Assembly: GCA_904063045.1 (NCBI GenBank)
Contig: CAJFCJ010000097.1
Location: forward strand, 1-42,537
DNA: 42,537 bases
Direction of reading: 5' to 3'
Source: Dimorphilus gyrociliatus
Lineage: Eukaryota; Annelida; Polychaeta; Dinophilidae
Part shown: piece by piece, positions 22,001 through 30,111 of the stretch
Position numbering within the stretch: position 1 is the stretch's first letter
Layout of the letters: each line of letters starts with the position of its first letter
Made by a program: the position numbers and the translations under genes
Notes under the pieces: generated by a model
Database searches by the model: none
What the model saw: the letters and a program-made list of their open reading frames with translations, nothing else
Told to the model about the DNA's origin: nothing

Positions 22001-22653
22001 TTAAACAGTGTTCAGCACTAGAAAATATTGATTTCTCAACCAATCAGCATATGGGGAATGGCTTTAAGGTGATATGTGATGGACTCAAATACTCTTCAAA
22101 CTCTTTAAAAAACATTGATTTTTCACACTGTGATTTAAATGATGAACAAGCTAAATGTCTAGGAGAAACATTTAAACTGTGTTCAGCACTAGAAAATATT
22201 CATTTGAAAGGCAATGAGAATATGGGCAATAGCTTTAAAGTGATATGTGATGGATTCAAATCTTCTAGCAGATTGCTGAAAGAAATTGATTTTAGTTTTT
22301 GCAATTTGCAAGAACAGCAAAAACAATATCTAGAGTATTGCTGTTCATTGAAAAAAATCAATTTATCTAATAATCCTGATATAGCAGTTACCTCTAAATT
22401 TAAAGAAAATAACAGTTCAGTTAATGGAGAAAGAGATGCTTATCATTCGATAAAAGAAAGTCTTCAGTGCAAAATTTGTCTTGGTAAAATGGCAAATATT
22501 TTATTATTACCATGTAATCATGTCGTTTCGTGTAAACAATGTCTTTTAAGTTTACAGAGCGCAGACTGTCCCCTATGTAGACAAAATATTAGGGGCTATG
22601 TGGTAATAATATCAGATTTAGACAATTTTGATATAAATTTTGAACAAGATTAA
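19027..22653 (+). CDS. NACHT-LRR receptor with C-terminal RING finger, 1208 aa
   Basis: Intronless frame from ATG 19027 (preceded by AATCAAA). Residues about 10-90 are helical; KTAATKDIIKILNAG and VIEILRDLDNKLAKYL are spaced like the later helices of a CARD, so a death-fold domain is possible but unproven. NACHT ATPase: Walker A GEPGIGKS at about 174, Walker B IILFLDGADEF at 249-259, then a winged-helix region with FYHLSFQEYFSAKYL near 440-455. A long mid region follows. Residues about 920-1125 are ribonuclease-inhibitor-type LRRs in 57-residue double units (MGNGFKVICDGLK, then CLGETLKQC). A C3HC4 RING of the IAP type sits at 1148-1184 (CKIC, PCNHVVSCKQC, CPLC). NLRs oligomerise in the cytosol on ligand sensing. 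The RING suggests built-in E3 ubiquitin ligase activity, which is inference. Dead paralogues lie nearby. Confidence 0.9.
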   Translation: MNSRDWLCFNYYIPNILMLLNETYNFKKICINLVSKQFIQIEKAKILEEQYKAEKTAATKDIIKILNAGTLKDVIEILRDLDNKLAKYLSDQEFVWKRLISDTKEERKKDFTTIKLLPFNKTKQVKLTDILTDIKISNIFEKHISDSELVNTEIYYENFYEIFYTDFNKILIQGEPGIGKSVHMKHLLYMWANERWIADQEKLCIFIILRNVNGNRSIYEEIYRQNFKNINYINEHIIELFFKEKQKDIILFLDGADEFHHPTHKFNDIIEGANCNIPTAIWTRNWKGEEIITTCDYAFELTGWGNVQIKQFFQKCFLTNSNKKGIEFLENVKKHPKIQNLCQVPLLAMILFFIWEEKGDFLNKTLFQIYEDFVCIIQEKNLETINNNDVDMEDIYKSCFFNLSTSKIILDFYTDKNTIMYTSLKGIFDVIPAKFKKNELQFYHLSFQEYFSAKYLIKEFKNKSKKTIWTLTTLLDKEKTLDELFKENNNIRTYNTLDFVQQYSKSIFQNILLSSQFAQQLFDCSETVQNYLSNGLESNQEINLKNEDLNDTIVGLLIEINGSCLLNISIQNTKINITFLLKQLALYSPLLEKIEIENKDFYFSYQMIFEELLPLITSTRITYFIVHDIEVLVRKRNNNNNCVPSKEQIEKLEISNNEYNTEWLIEVTFGNDQFTSLTDISYNSEIFYQRAPLTFIEKQESLHEIILQNKLLSGNEMEDLFNILKFKREHHKFNKIVIQNSSIINLNNQFFRECYIYISNNLTNQLPFHSYDDDIMTPNIIQIKLFNEKLKICLNSTEANKRVDEKELIELNKNTIECLYNALKEKFVNMLYFPIELNNLKYNTSYRDILTDLFEILCQTLEIFNIEHHTEFENEQGTISQLLTKCTNIKTLLFESYIKANIYFNFTSFKDTLRNIIIVDCKLNIQDSKTLGENLQKCSFLRYVNLSKNKDMGNGFKVICDGLKSSSKCLKIIKLGCCDFNDELAKCLGETLKQCSALENIDFSTNQHMGNGFKVICDGLKYSSNSLKNIDFSHCDLNDEQAKCLGETFKLCSALENIHLKGNENMGNSFKVICDGFKSSSRLLKEIDFSFCNLQEQQKQYLEYCCSLKKINLSNNPDIAVTSKFKENNSSVNGERDAYHSIKESLQCKICLGKMANILLLPCNHVVSCKQCLLSLQSADCPLCRQNIRGYVVIISDLDNFDINFEQD

Positions 22654-22994
22654 TGTGCACTTAGAAATATCAACATAATAATATTTAGACTTTAGATATT
22701 ATAGAACTTTAGAAAGGCTTTTATTTAGTAGAAATAGAGCCAGATTGGTAAATGATTGGAAAGGACAAATATTATATAATTAAATAGAAATTCCTACAAT
22801 TACAATACAACAAAGTACAATTAATTAAAATAAAGGATGAAATCTTCAAACATATGCATAAATGGTCAATGGAAACTGAGGTGGATACTACTTTTTATTT
22901 GACAAAACCTTAATGGCTAATGATCTTTGGTTATAAATTATTTAATCTAATGTTCAACTATTCAGCAATGATTTTACTTTCTTAACTAAAAATA
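22654..22994. other. 3' flank of the NLR gene
   Basis: AT-rich DNA. Around 22795 a TACAATACAACAAAGTACA block recalls 11268-11285, another short dispersed motif. No gene is seen. Confidence 0.35.
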
Positions 22995-23114
22995 CAGTGG
23001 TGAAAGAAATTTTTGTTTGATGGAATATTTTTTTAAAACAAGGCCATTGATTACCCTTCAACATAGCCCTTACAAAAAAATATTCCATCGAACGAAAAAT
23101 TTCTTTCACCACTG
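22995..23114. mobile_element. 120-bp Tc1/mariner-type MITE
   Basis: Near-perfect terminal inverted repeats of about 43 bp start CAGTGGTGAAAGAAAT and end ATTTCTTTCACCACTG, leaving only about 35 bp between the arms. TA flanks both sides (22993-22994 and 23115-23116), the Tc1/mariner target duplication. It has no coding capacity and must be mobilised in trans. Its TIR differs from that of the element at 8774, so another transposase family served it. Confidence 0.92.
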
Positions 23115-23700
23115 TATATACTATGTTACTGATTCTACTGGAATGTTGAACTTCAAACAGTAAAATTGGATTAACAACTCAATTTATTCTATTCATGTGT
23201 GTCTATTACCTTCAAAACGAAATTCTTTCTTTAGATATTTTCTCAAATTATTAAAAAAAACTTTTTAATTTAGTATCTCAAAGTTTATCCTATAAAACTG
23301 GAAATTAAGTGACAGTAATAAACTACCTTTACAATAATGTTAGTTGAGTGACCATTTCTGGAAATTTTTTACATACTTATGTTGTCTGTTCTTAATTTGA
23401 ATTTTTGCCAACAAAGAAGATACCAATAATCTTTCAAGCCACATAAATAATTAAAGGCAGACTTTTACATTATGCATTACAATATTTGTGCACTTTGTGT
23501 ATTTGAGAACTTGTGAAATAATAAATGACTTTTTGTTTGAATAGATTAGGGTTAGATCTTGGGATTATGATTTGCCAATCAGGGACTGACTAACAAACCC
23601 TTAGTGCACTCACACTGTAAGCCTAGACAAAATGTATCCTGGACAGATTGTCTCTTGAGCTAGAGAAGTGATATAATTTCTTTATTGTACTAAATGGGGT
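23115..23700. other. Gene-free AT-rich stretch
   Basis: No supported feature beyond a lone TTAGGGTTAG motif at about 23547. Confidence 0.35.
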
Positions 23701-23701
23701 C

Positions 23702-23767
23702 AGGACATTTTGGCCCAGGACATTTCGGTCCGGGACAGTTCTGCCCACTTTTGGACATTTCGGCCCA
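23702..23767 (+). repeat. Short imperfect tandem repeat of GGACATTTCGGCCC type
   Basis: Four degenerate units: GGACATTTTGGCCC, GGACATTTCGGTCC, GGACAGTTCTGCCC and GGACATTTCGGCCC, the last after a TTTT spacer. It is markedly more GC-rich than its surroundings. No frame or stem that I can support. Confidence 0.75.
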
Positions 23768-23829
23768 TTCTAAGGCAATCATACCAAAGGCCTTGTGTCT
23801 CACTTAAAGATAGGTTTAGTACATATTAA

Positions 23830-24060
23830 TTGATAAATCTATTGTTTCTATTGTGGAACAATGTTTTAGTAAATTTCCAATATCTCGACATTGTTCTCTC
23901 TGTAACTTACAATATATGAATTGAATATTTTTCAAGGTATTTGATGACATTTTCAGTCCTTCACAAATAAGTGATATTCCTTTGTTCATTTTACGATTCT
24001 CTGATAAATCCTTTGCTTCTATTGTGGAAGAATGCTTTAGTAAATTTCAAAGCAAATTAA
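23830..24060 (-). pseudogene. LRR fragment of the NLR family
   Basis: The minus strand reads LLKHSSTIEAKDLSENRKM, then ISLICEGLKMSSNTLKNIQF, then CKLQREQCRDIGNLLKHC. This is about one and a third of the same 57-residue double LRR unit found in the genes at 19027 and 28402. No start, NACHT or RING is attached, and stops flank it. It is a scrap of a former LRR gene. Confidence 0.8.
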
Positions 24061-24308
24061 ATGTTTCAGTTCATTTTTAAGTAAAATATAGAGTATAACA
24101 ATTATACTATAATAATACAATAAAAATTTAGCATAGTGTGCCTGAGTGAATAATGCAGAAAAAGTACTGTTGTTAATTATAATTGGGCATGCTGGAAAAC
24201 TAGTGGCTATTGTCATAGACTACAGTAGTCAGGTTTAACTTAAAATTTAATTGGAAAAATGTTGGAAAAGTATTTCAGGGTTACATTTAGGTTTAGAGAA
24301 GATATGAA
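24061..24308. other. Gene-free AT-rich stretch
   Basis: Nothing I can support. Confidence 0.3.
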
Positions 24309-24737
24309 CTAGATACTGAGATCTGAAATAATTTTGCCTTGTGTGGTGATGAAGCTCTTGAGCTCAGCCCAATCACCATTATACAATAGCTGGATCAATG
24401 TGCTGAGGGCCTTTACCTCAATATTGGAAACTATTGACATCATCATTATTGGCATGAAAAACATGTTCCTGTATGCACACCTTCTGACATGTGTAATCAG
24501 AGCACTTCTTTTGTCATTCTCCAAATTAACCTTGTTCATAGTGTAGCTGTACATTTTTGGAAGGCATGTTGAGGTAAAGCTAGTTAGAGCTTGATTACAG
24601 TGCTGGGACAGTACAATGAAGAACATATGATCTGATTTGCAGCCCAACTGGCCTTCAATATTTCTTGTGATTGTGCTATCCTCCATAATGTAAGGAGAGA
24701 GTTTACATCTGCTACTATTGCACTTCTTTGTTGGCAT
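24309..24737 (-). pseudogene. Open frame next to the GIY-YIG ORF, possible Penelope fragment
   Basis: A 142-aa minus-strand frame beginning MPTKKCNSSRCKLSPYI. The KC-x3-C-x-L spacing is like the Cys motif just before the GIY-YIG domain in the neighbouring ORF (KCHNTKCDTC), so this may be the start of that region in a second, truncated Penelope copy. The remainder (NMFFMPIMMMSIVSNIEV) shows no domain. Function is unknown. Confidence 0.35.
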
Positions 24738-24752
24738 GATAGGTAGTTATCC

Positions 24753-25256
24753 TTAAATTTTTATACTATGATCTTCCATATGTTTGTAGAGAGGTCTATC
24801 CACTTTGTTTTGAAAGCCAAGTTGTGTTCCCCATCTGCTTTTTATGCTGTCTGTTGTCATCCCTATATATGAGATATTGCATATTGAGCACTGTAGGATG
24901 GAGACCACTCCTGCTATGTTGCAAAATATTTTATTGTTGAGAACCCAGTAATTTATTCCATAGAGATCCTCTATTTGCTGTTGCGTGTTTAGTCTTCTAC
25001 ATGTGTCACATTTGGTGTTGTGGCATTTCTGTACTTTGTTGTTCTTTTCGTTAGAGCTGATCTTCCATTTTCTAATGGTGTTTCTCAACATGGTATATGT
25101 GTATCCATTGTCTTTGTTGATTTCTATAAGTTTCTTGAATTGCTTGATTGCTGTGGATGGTTTCTTACAATTTCTCATATATCTTGTTAATTGGCTGAAT
25201 AGGATCCCTTTGAAGGTGTTGTACTGCTCCTGCTTGGCAAATTTATGCATTTGCAA
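24753..25256 (-). pseudogene. Penelope-like element: RT thumb and GIY-YIG endonuclease part
   Basis: A 167-aa frame. It starts LQMHKFAKQEQYNTF, then FSQLTRYMRNCKKP and NGYTYTMLRNTIRKW, the segment that follows the reverse transcriptase palm in Penelope-like elements. A Cys motif (KCHNTKCDTC) and a GIY-YIG nuclease follow (VVSILQCSICNISYIGMTTD, then IKSRW). The GIY-YIG enzyme nicks target DNA for target-primed reverse transcription. Only the SYIG half of the catalytic signature is kept and the frame ends early after KHMEDHSIKI. The rest of the RT lies further right on the same strand (25755-26460), separated by about 500 bp of repeat. This copy is not functional. Confidence 0.8.
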
Positions 25257-25750
25257 GTTATAACAATACTGGTTCTACTTGAACCTTTAAACAAATGTCT
25301 AAATTCAAAATAATAATACTTAAGGAAATAGCAATATGAGAGTTCAATAGCAGAGTCGATAGTTCTTACTAACAGGTTGCCAAATTACCAAACTGTCTTC
25401 CAATGTTCAGCAGTAGATGGATGGCTCCAGTGGAGGTTGTTTCCAGGTTATCTTCCCAGGTCCTTGGGTCCAGATAGGAATGCTTAGAATGAAAATAATG
25501 AGGTTTTGTATACTTTGAGGTTTGCCTCTGATATCCAATAATCACTTTACAGTTGCCCGAATGTGTAGTTCATATTTATGTTTAGTAACAGGATGTTAAG
25601 AAGGTTAATTGAATTATAACTTGGCCAAACCTTAACTGGTAATTAAAGATGAGCCTTCAAGTTGACTAATCAGACTTGTGTTTGGCCAATGTTGTAGCGT
25701 TTTCTTGTGTAGGTTTTAAGAGGTACAAATATAAGTTGCATTAAATAATA
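25233..25750 (-). repeat. Repeat block splitting the Penelope-like element
   Basis: Two sub-blocks. 25233-25464 also occurs inverted at 7036-7298 and in part at 18846-18910. 25490-25700 also occurs at 30877-31110 (TACTTTGAGGTTTG-like, ATCCAATMATCACTTTACAG, TTGGCCAAACCTTA) and, degenerate and inverted, near 340-560. It lies between HPKHM of the RT and LQMHKFAK of the GIY-YIG part, which are normally close together. It is either a nested insertion or the element's own terminal (pLTR-like) region at a tandem junction. Confidence 0.65.
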
Positions 25751-25754
25751 TAGT

Positions 25755-26460
25755 TCAAGCATAAAACCAAAGTTGTACCATGTGTTTGGGATGATTTGAA
25801 TCACTGTTTAGTAAAGTTCTTGAGTCAGTGTCCTTGAAGTGTGTTTTCCATGTCAACTCATTATTTTCAATAGTCATATCTGTGGCCAAGAAGGTAAAAT
25901 GATTTTGGGTTGTATGACCAAGTGAGTTTGATATTCTCATTACTAGCTACTTTATATAAGTCTGAACCCAAATAGCTGACCACTGGTCTTTCTTTCGGTA
26001 TCCTATCTGAAATTCTCTAGTTTTGCTTATATTTGTGTATTATGGTTAATATAGAGAAGATTCTGTTCCCATCATTGTTCTCAGGAGCTATGTCTGTGGC
26101 TGTGTTTCTGTTAATGCATTTCATCCTAGTTAGATGAATTACTATTTAATTGATTCTAGGCCAATGTTGTGTGCTGATTCTACCTGACACAGGTTTGTAT
26201 GTGACGTTGTCAATTAGTTGAACCAGTGCTTCATATGTGTAATCTTTCTTGTCCATTATGAGAATTCTTCTCCCTTTATCTGCTGGTTTAATTATGATTT
26301 CTGGGTGTTGTGGTAGGAGGTTTTTGACTAATTGCATGTCCCTCCTGCTTTGTATGCTTTGGGTGTTGTGAATTGGTTTACCAATAATAGAGTAAATTTT
26401 ATCCAGTATGTTTTTTGTTTCAGGAATATGGCTTTAAGATATATAGTTTAATCCTCTCAT
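25755..26460 (-). pseudogene. Penelope-like reverse transcriptase relic
   Basis: Minus-strand pieces, N- to C-terminal. IIIKPADKGRRILIMDKKDY lies at about 26300-26240, the PADKG hallmark near the RT start of Penelope elements. Then come TYKPVSGRI, a stop after HWPRIN, and further on KERPVVSYLGSDLYK (cf. RPIVS). TDMTIENNELTWKTHF, DTDSRTLLNSDSNHPKHM lie at 25900-25790. Several stops break the frame. The YxDD-like catalytic box is not recognisable, so an internal deletion is likely between about 25940 and 26100. The order and strand agree with the GIY-YIG part at 24753-25256. Confidence 0.8.
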
Positions 26461-26989
26461 TAGATTAGTTATAGTAGGTTGTTATATAACAGCTTGTCAT
26501 TTTTTTAAAGGGTTTTTTCTCTATTTTGGAGTGCCTTCCCTGTTGAGACTTTTAAGCCACTTGATTGTATACTCCAACATATCAGTGTAGTGTAGTGTAG
26601 TGATTTCCTTATTGTGCCAAGTCTAAGCATAACCTAGACCTTTTTCTATAATGTTCAGTTTAACTTTCATAAAAAATGCATTTCAAGTAATATTCACATT
26701 TATTATTGTAGCATTCCTATTTATTTCTATATATTTGCAGTGTCTGATATATATTAATGTTCCACCTATACTGATATCTATAAAAAGAATTGCTTTGTCT
26801 CATTAAATAGAAGTACGTGCTCCAGACCTACTTTTGTTGAAGATAACTCTTTTACTGGAGAAAAAAAGATAAAAAATACAAGAACTAGGTTATAGTTCTC
26901 TTTATAAGAAGAAAGAAGATGAGTATCTGATAATGAAGAAAATACTGGCATAACCATTCATAAAAACTGATTTCATCCCTGCTACCTTT
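26461..26989. repeat. Gene-free stretch with a short GTGTA tandem
   Basis: A short GTGTAGTGTAGTGTAGTG tract is at 26584-26602. No supported gene. Confidence 0.4.
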
Positions 26990-27338
26990 GATATTCTGAG
27001 AAAACACAGCATCTGAGAAAAAATTCCTCAGTAATCTAATTGACTATGTGGATAAGCAATGGATTTTTAGAGATTTCTTTGTTCCAAGTACTTAGTCAGT
27101 GTATAGAGAAACAATTAGAACTAACAATGACTTAAAAGGTTGGCATAATAGGTTGAATAGAATATCTGCTAAAGGCTCCTTCTACTTATTGATAGATGAG
27201 TTAAAAAGAGAGTCAGGTTTGATTAATCTGTACAAAAAACTTTTGAGTGATGGAAAAGTCTGCAGGCTTCAAAAGAAATGTTATAAGAGAATTGAAAGTG
27301 ATATTTTCAAATATTGTGATGAATTTGATGTTGCTTAA
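26990..27338 (+). pseudogene. MULE transposase C-terminal fragment
   Basis: The plus strand reads KKFLSNLIDYVDKQWIF, then a TAG stop where Trp is expected, then SVYRETIRTNNDLKGWHNRL and FYLLIDELKRESGL. The WxVY, R-x-I-R-TNN-x-L-x-G-x-H segment is the end of the MULE transposase domain. The same region of the relic at 4620-6600 reads ICTNNDLEGFHQKF. It is truncated on the left and followed by FDVA then TAA. Non-functional scrap. Confidence 0.75.
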
Positions 27339-27574
27339 ATAACAGCATTACAACTATTGAATAACATATCTAACATATATTGTGGCTCTTAATTTTACTT
27401 TAATTATCCTTCAATTTTTTTTCTATTTTAATAACTAGACTTTGCATTTCATTTTTTTTTGAATACATTTTCTATACTTATTAAATATTTTTCACAATCA
27501 TAAATAATACAAAGACATTTTTAATTAACTCAAGGAAAGATTTGTTCAAGGAACATTTTGTCCAGCATTCTAAG

Positions 27575-27866
27575 ATATGCAGTTTATCAAAAAGAAGCTT
27601 TTGCTTTTTATTGGTCAAACAGCAATTGGAGTCTGTTTTACATTTTTTGGTAAGTAATGATTGTTTTCAAGTGAATAGTATAAAAATATTTAACTAGGTT
27701 TCCTCTTTTTTATTTATTGTTTTATCTTTTGCAACTAATATTTACTATAACAATCCAAATTGGGTTCATTTGAGTCAAAATTGCAGTTCTTATGTACAAT
27801 GCTATATTAGACATGAAATTCAAGTATCATGTTCCTCACCAAATGTTTATGATCATGTAAGAGAAA
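27575..27866 (+). CDS. Possible 5' exons of a secreted or membrane protein (partial)
   Basis: Exon 1 from ATG 27575: MQFIKKKLLLFIGQTAIGVC then FTFFG, a signal-peptide-like start, with donor GTAAGT at about 27650. A plausible acceptor (CTAG) at about 27698 leads to exon 2: VSSFLFIVLSFATNIYYNNP, then NCSSYVQCYIRHEIQVSC and SSPNVYDHVRE, up to a GTGAGT donor near 27867. The spaced cysteines suggest an extracellular domain of unknown type. No further exons are visible, so it is either a truncated gene or a remnant. Confidence 0.35.
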
Positions 27867-27869
27867 GTG

Positions 27870-28401
27870 TGGTGGGTGAGTTTACTCGTTAGATGTAACC
27901 CTAACAGTAAAATCGTAATGTCTTGCTACAGTTTTCAGGCTTGTCTTCATCCTTGTGGGCAAACAGAAATTTCCGAACACTGTTCAATGGCTATTATCCC
28001 AATGTTTGAGAGCATCATTCTTAAACAATCTTTCTGTTTCATAGATATGTATAACCTTCAGTAGTTATTCATCTTTATATGTTTTGTCCTTGTGGTTTAA
28101 TGCACACATGAATTATTTATCAGAGTGTCTGTTAGTGTTCTTATACAAGTCCATCAGACACCACTCAAAGTTCCTCTGAGCAGTTGACCAGTTCACTTGA
28201 TCCCATATCGAGACACCAACAAGACTAAGAGACTTGTGTTCCATACATCAGTTTGTGTATCATGGTTTACAGAGCAAGAGTCCCTGAATCATTCTTGCAT
28301 TATATAATCTTCAGCATTCATGCTTATCATACATTCATATCACTACCACCACCCCTACTTACAATACACAAAAAGTCTTTTGTAACATTCAGTTTTTTTT
28401 G
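27870..28401. other. Gene-free stretch, somewhat GC-richer
   Basis: Positions 28120-28360 are less AT-rich than their neighbours, but I see no frame, hairpin or repeat partner in this window. It is the 3' flank of the minus-strand LRR gene. Confidence 0.3.
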
Positions 28402-30111
28402 TCACACACCATCATAAATTATTCTTTCTATTATAAAACAATTTTTAATTAAAATTTCCAGTCTTTTAATTTGTTCTGTAGACAATTTACAATCAGAAAA
28501 GTCAAGACACTTTAAAGTATGTGATGACTTTTGTAATCCTTCACAAATATCAAAAAAAGCATTTTTCATATTCTGATTGCCAGCTAATGTTATTGTTTTT
28601 AGTTTAAAGCAATTTTTTAACAGACTTCCTAATCTTTTTGTTTCTATTATATCAAAATTACAATTAAAAAAATCAAGATTTTTTAAAGATTGTGATGACT
28701 GTTGAAGTCCTTCACAAATGACAAAAAATCCATTTTCTATCATATCATTTTTACCTAATACTATTGTTTCTAGTTTACAACACTTTTTAAGTAGATTTCC
28801 CAAAATTTTACATTGCGCAATATCCAAATCACATCCAAACATATCAAGACTGTTTAAAGTGTTGGATGACTTTTTAAGTTCATTGCAAATGACATAAAAT
28901 CCATTTCCCATTGAGTAATTTAAACCTAAATTAACCATTTCGATTTTGCAGCAATTCTTAAAGAGATTTCCCAACATTTCACTTTGTTCTGTATTCAAAT
29001 TGCAATCATTCAAATCAAAATTATTAAAACTGTCTGATGATTTTCCAAGTCCCTCGCAAATATGGAAAAATCCATCTCTCATATTCTGATTCCGCCTTAA
29101 ACTTAGTGTCTCTATTTTAGAACAATTTTTCAAAAGATTTCCCAAATTTTTAGCTTGTTCTCTATTCAAATCACAATTTGAAAAATCAAGATTTTGTAAA
29201 ATATCTGACGATTTTAAAAGTCCTTCACATATGTCAAAAAATCCATTCTCCATATTTTCATTTTCATTTAGAATTATACTATTCACTTTAGAGCAAATTT
29301 TAAGAAAATTTCCCACCATTTCAGCTTGTGTTTTATTCAAATTACAGTAAGATAAGTCAAGACTCTCTAATGTGTTTGATGATTGTTGAAGTCCTATACA
29401 TATCTCCAAAAATCCTTGTTCCATATTGGTATTCCCACTTAAATTTATTGTTTCTAATTTTGAGCACATTTTAAGCAAACACCCCAACTTTTCAGCTTGT
29501 TTTCTATTCAAATTACAATCAGACATATCAAGACTATTTAAAGTATTTGAGGATGTTTCAAGTCCTTCACAAATATCATAAAATCCATTTTCCAACATTG
29601 TATTTCCCCATAAATTTATTGTTTCTATATTAGAACAATTTTTAAGAAGATTTCCTAATTGTCTTATTTGTGCTCTCTCTAAATTACATCCAAGTAAATC
29701 TAGAGTATTTAAAGTGTTTGATGACTTTTCAAGTCCTTTACAAATATCATAAAATCCATTTCCCATAAATTGATTTCTCCATAGAATTATTCTTTCTACG
29801 TTGGAACAATTGTTAAGAAGATTTCCCAAAACTTTAGCTTGTTCACTTTTCAAATTACAATCAGAAAAGTCAAGAATCTCTAAATTGTTTGATGATTTTT
29901 CAAGTCCTTCACAAATATTATAAAATCCATTTCCCATTGTTTTATTGCCTTGTAAAATTACTGTTTCTATCTTAGAGCAGTTTTTAAGTGAATCTCCCAA
30001 CTTATTACATTCTAGGCCACCTAAACGACAAAAAGAAAATTCAATGCTTTTTAAAGTATTTGATGATTTTTCAATTCCTTCACATATATCAGAAAATAAT
30101 CCATTTGCCAT
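28402..30111 (-). CDS. LRR-only protein of ten 57-residue units, 569 aa
   Basis: An intronless minus-strand frame made wholly of tandem repeats. Ten units of 57 aa (171 nt) follow the pattern MGNGFYDICEGLEKSS, then TLNSLDFSDCNLNREQAK, then LGNLLKNCSKIETI and N/GN. Each unit is a pair of ribonuclease-inhibitor-type LRRs. The unit has the same length and register as the LRRs of the NLR at 19027 (MGNGFKVICDGLKSSS). There is no signal peptide, membrane segment, NACHT or RING. The frame starts at a unit boundary (MANGLFSDICEG) and stops inside the tenth unit's end (IYDGV). An in-frame stop lies 30 bp upstream, and an AG just after it could be an acceptor, so an upstream exon is possible. It may be a free-standing LRR decoy or the surviving part of an NLR. 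Confidence 0.75.
   Translation of the reverse strand: MANGLFSDICEGIEKSSNTLKSIEFSFCRLGGLECNKLGDSLKNCSKIETVILQGNKTMGNGFYNICEGLEKSSNNLEILDFSDCNLKSEQAKVLGNLLNNCSNVERIILWRNQFMGNGFYDICKGLEKSSNTLNTLDLLGCNLERAQIRQLGNLLKNCSNIETINLWGNTMLENGFYDICEGLETSSNTLNSLDMSDCNLNRKQAEKLGCLLKMCSKLETINLSGNTNMEQGFLEICIGLQQSSNTLESLDLSYCNLNKTQAEMVGNFLKICSKVNSIILNENENMENGFFDICEGLLKSSDILQNLDFSNCDLNREQAKNLGNLLKNCSKIETLSLRRNQNMRDGFFHICEGLGKSSDSFNNFDLNDCNLNTEQSEMLGNLFKNCCKIEMVNLGLNYSMGNGFYVICNELKKSSNTLNSLDMFGCDLDIAQCKILGNLLKKCCKLETIVLGKNDMIENGFFVICEGLQQSSQSLKNLDFFNCNFDIIETKRLGSLLKNCFKLKTITLAGNQNMKNAFFDICEGLQKSSHTLKCLDFSDCKLSTEQIKRLEILIKNCFIIERIIYDGV

Noticed and set aside
20841-22043. Minus-strand frames inside the NLR
   Set aside because: Antisense shadows of the NLR frame without domains of their own.
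28402-30111. Regular 171-nt direct repeats that could suggest a satellite or CRISPR-like array
   Set aside because: The repeats are in frame, encode LRR units with conserved leucines and have no unique spacers; they are coding.
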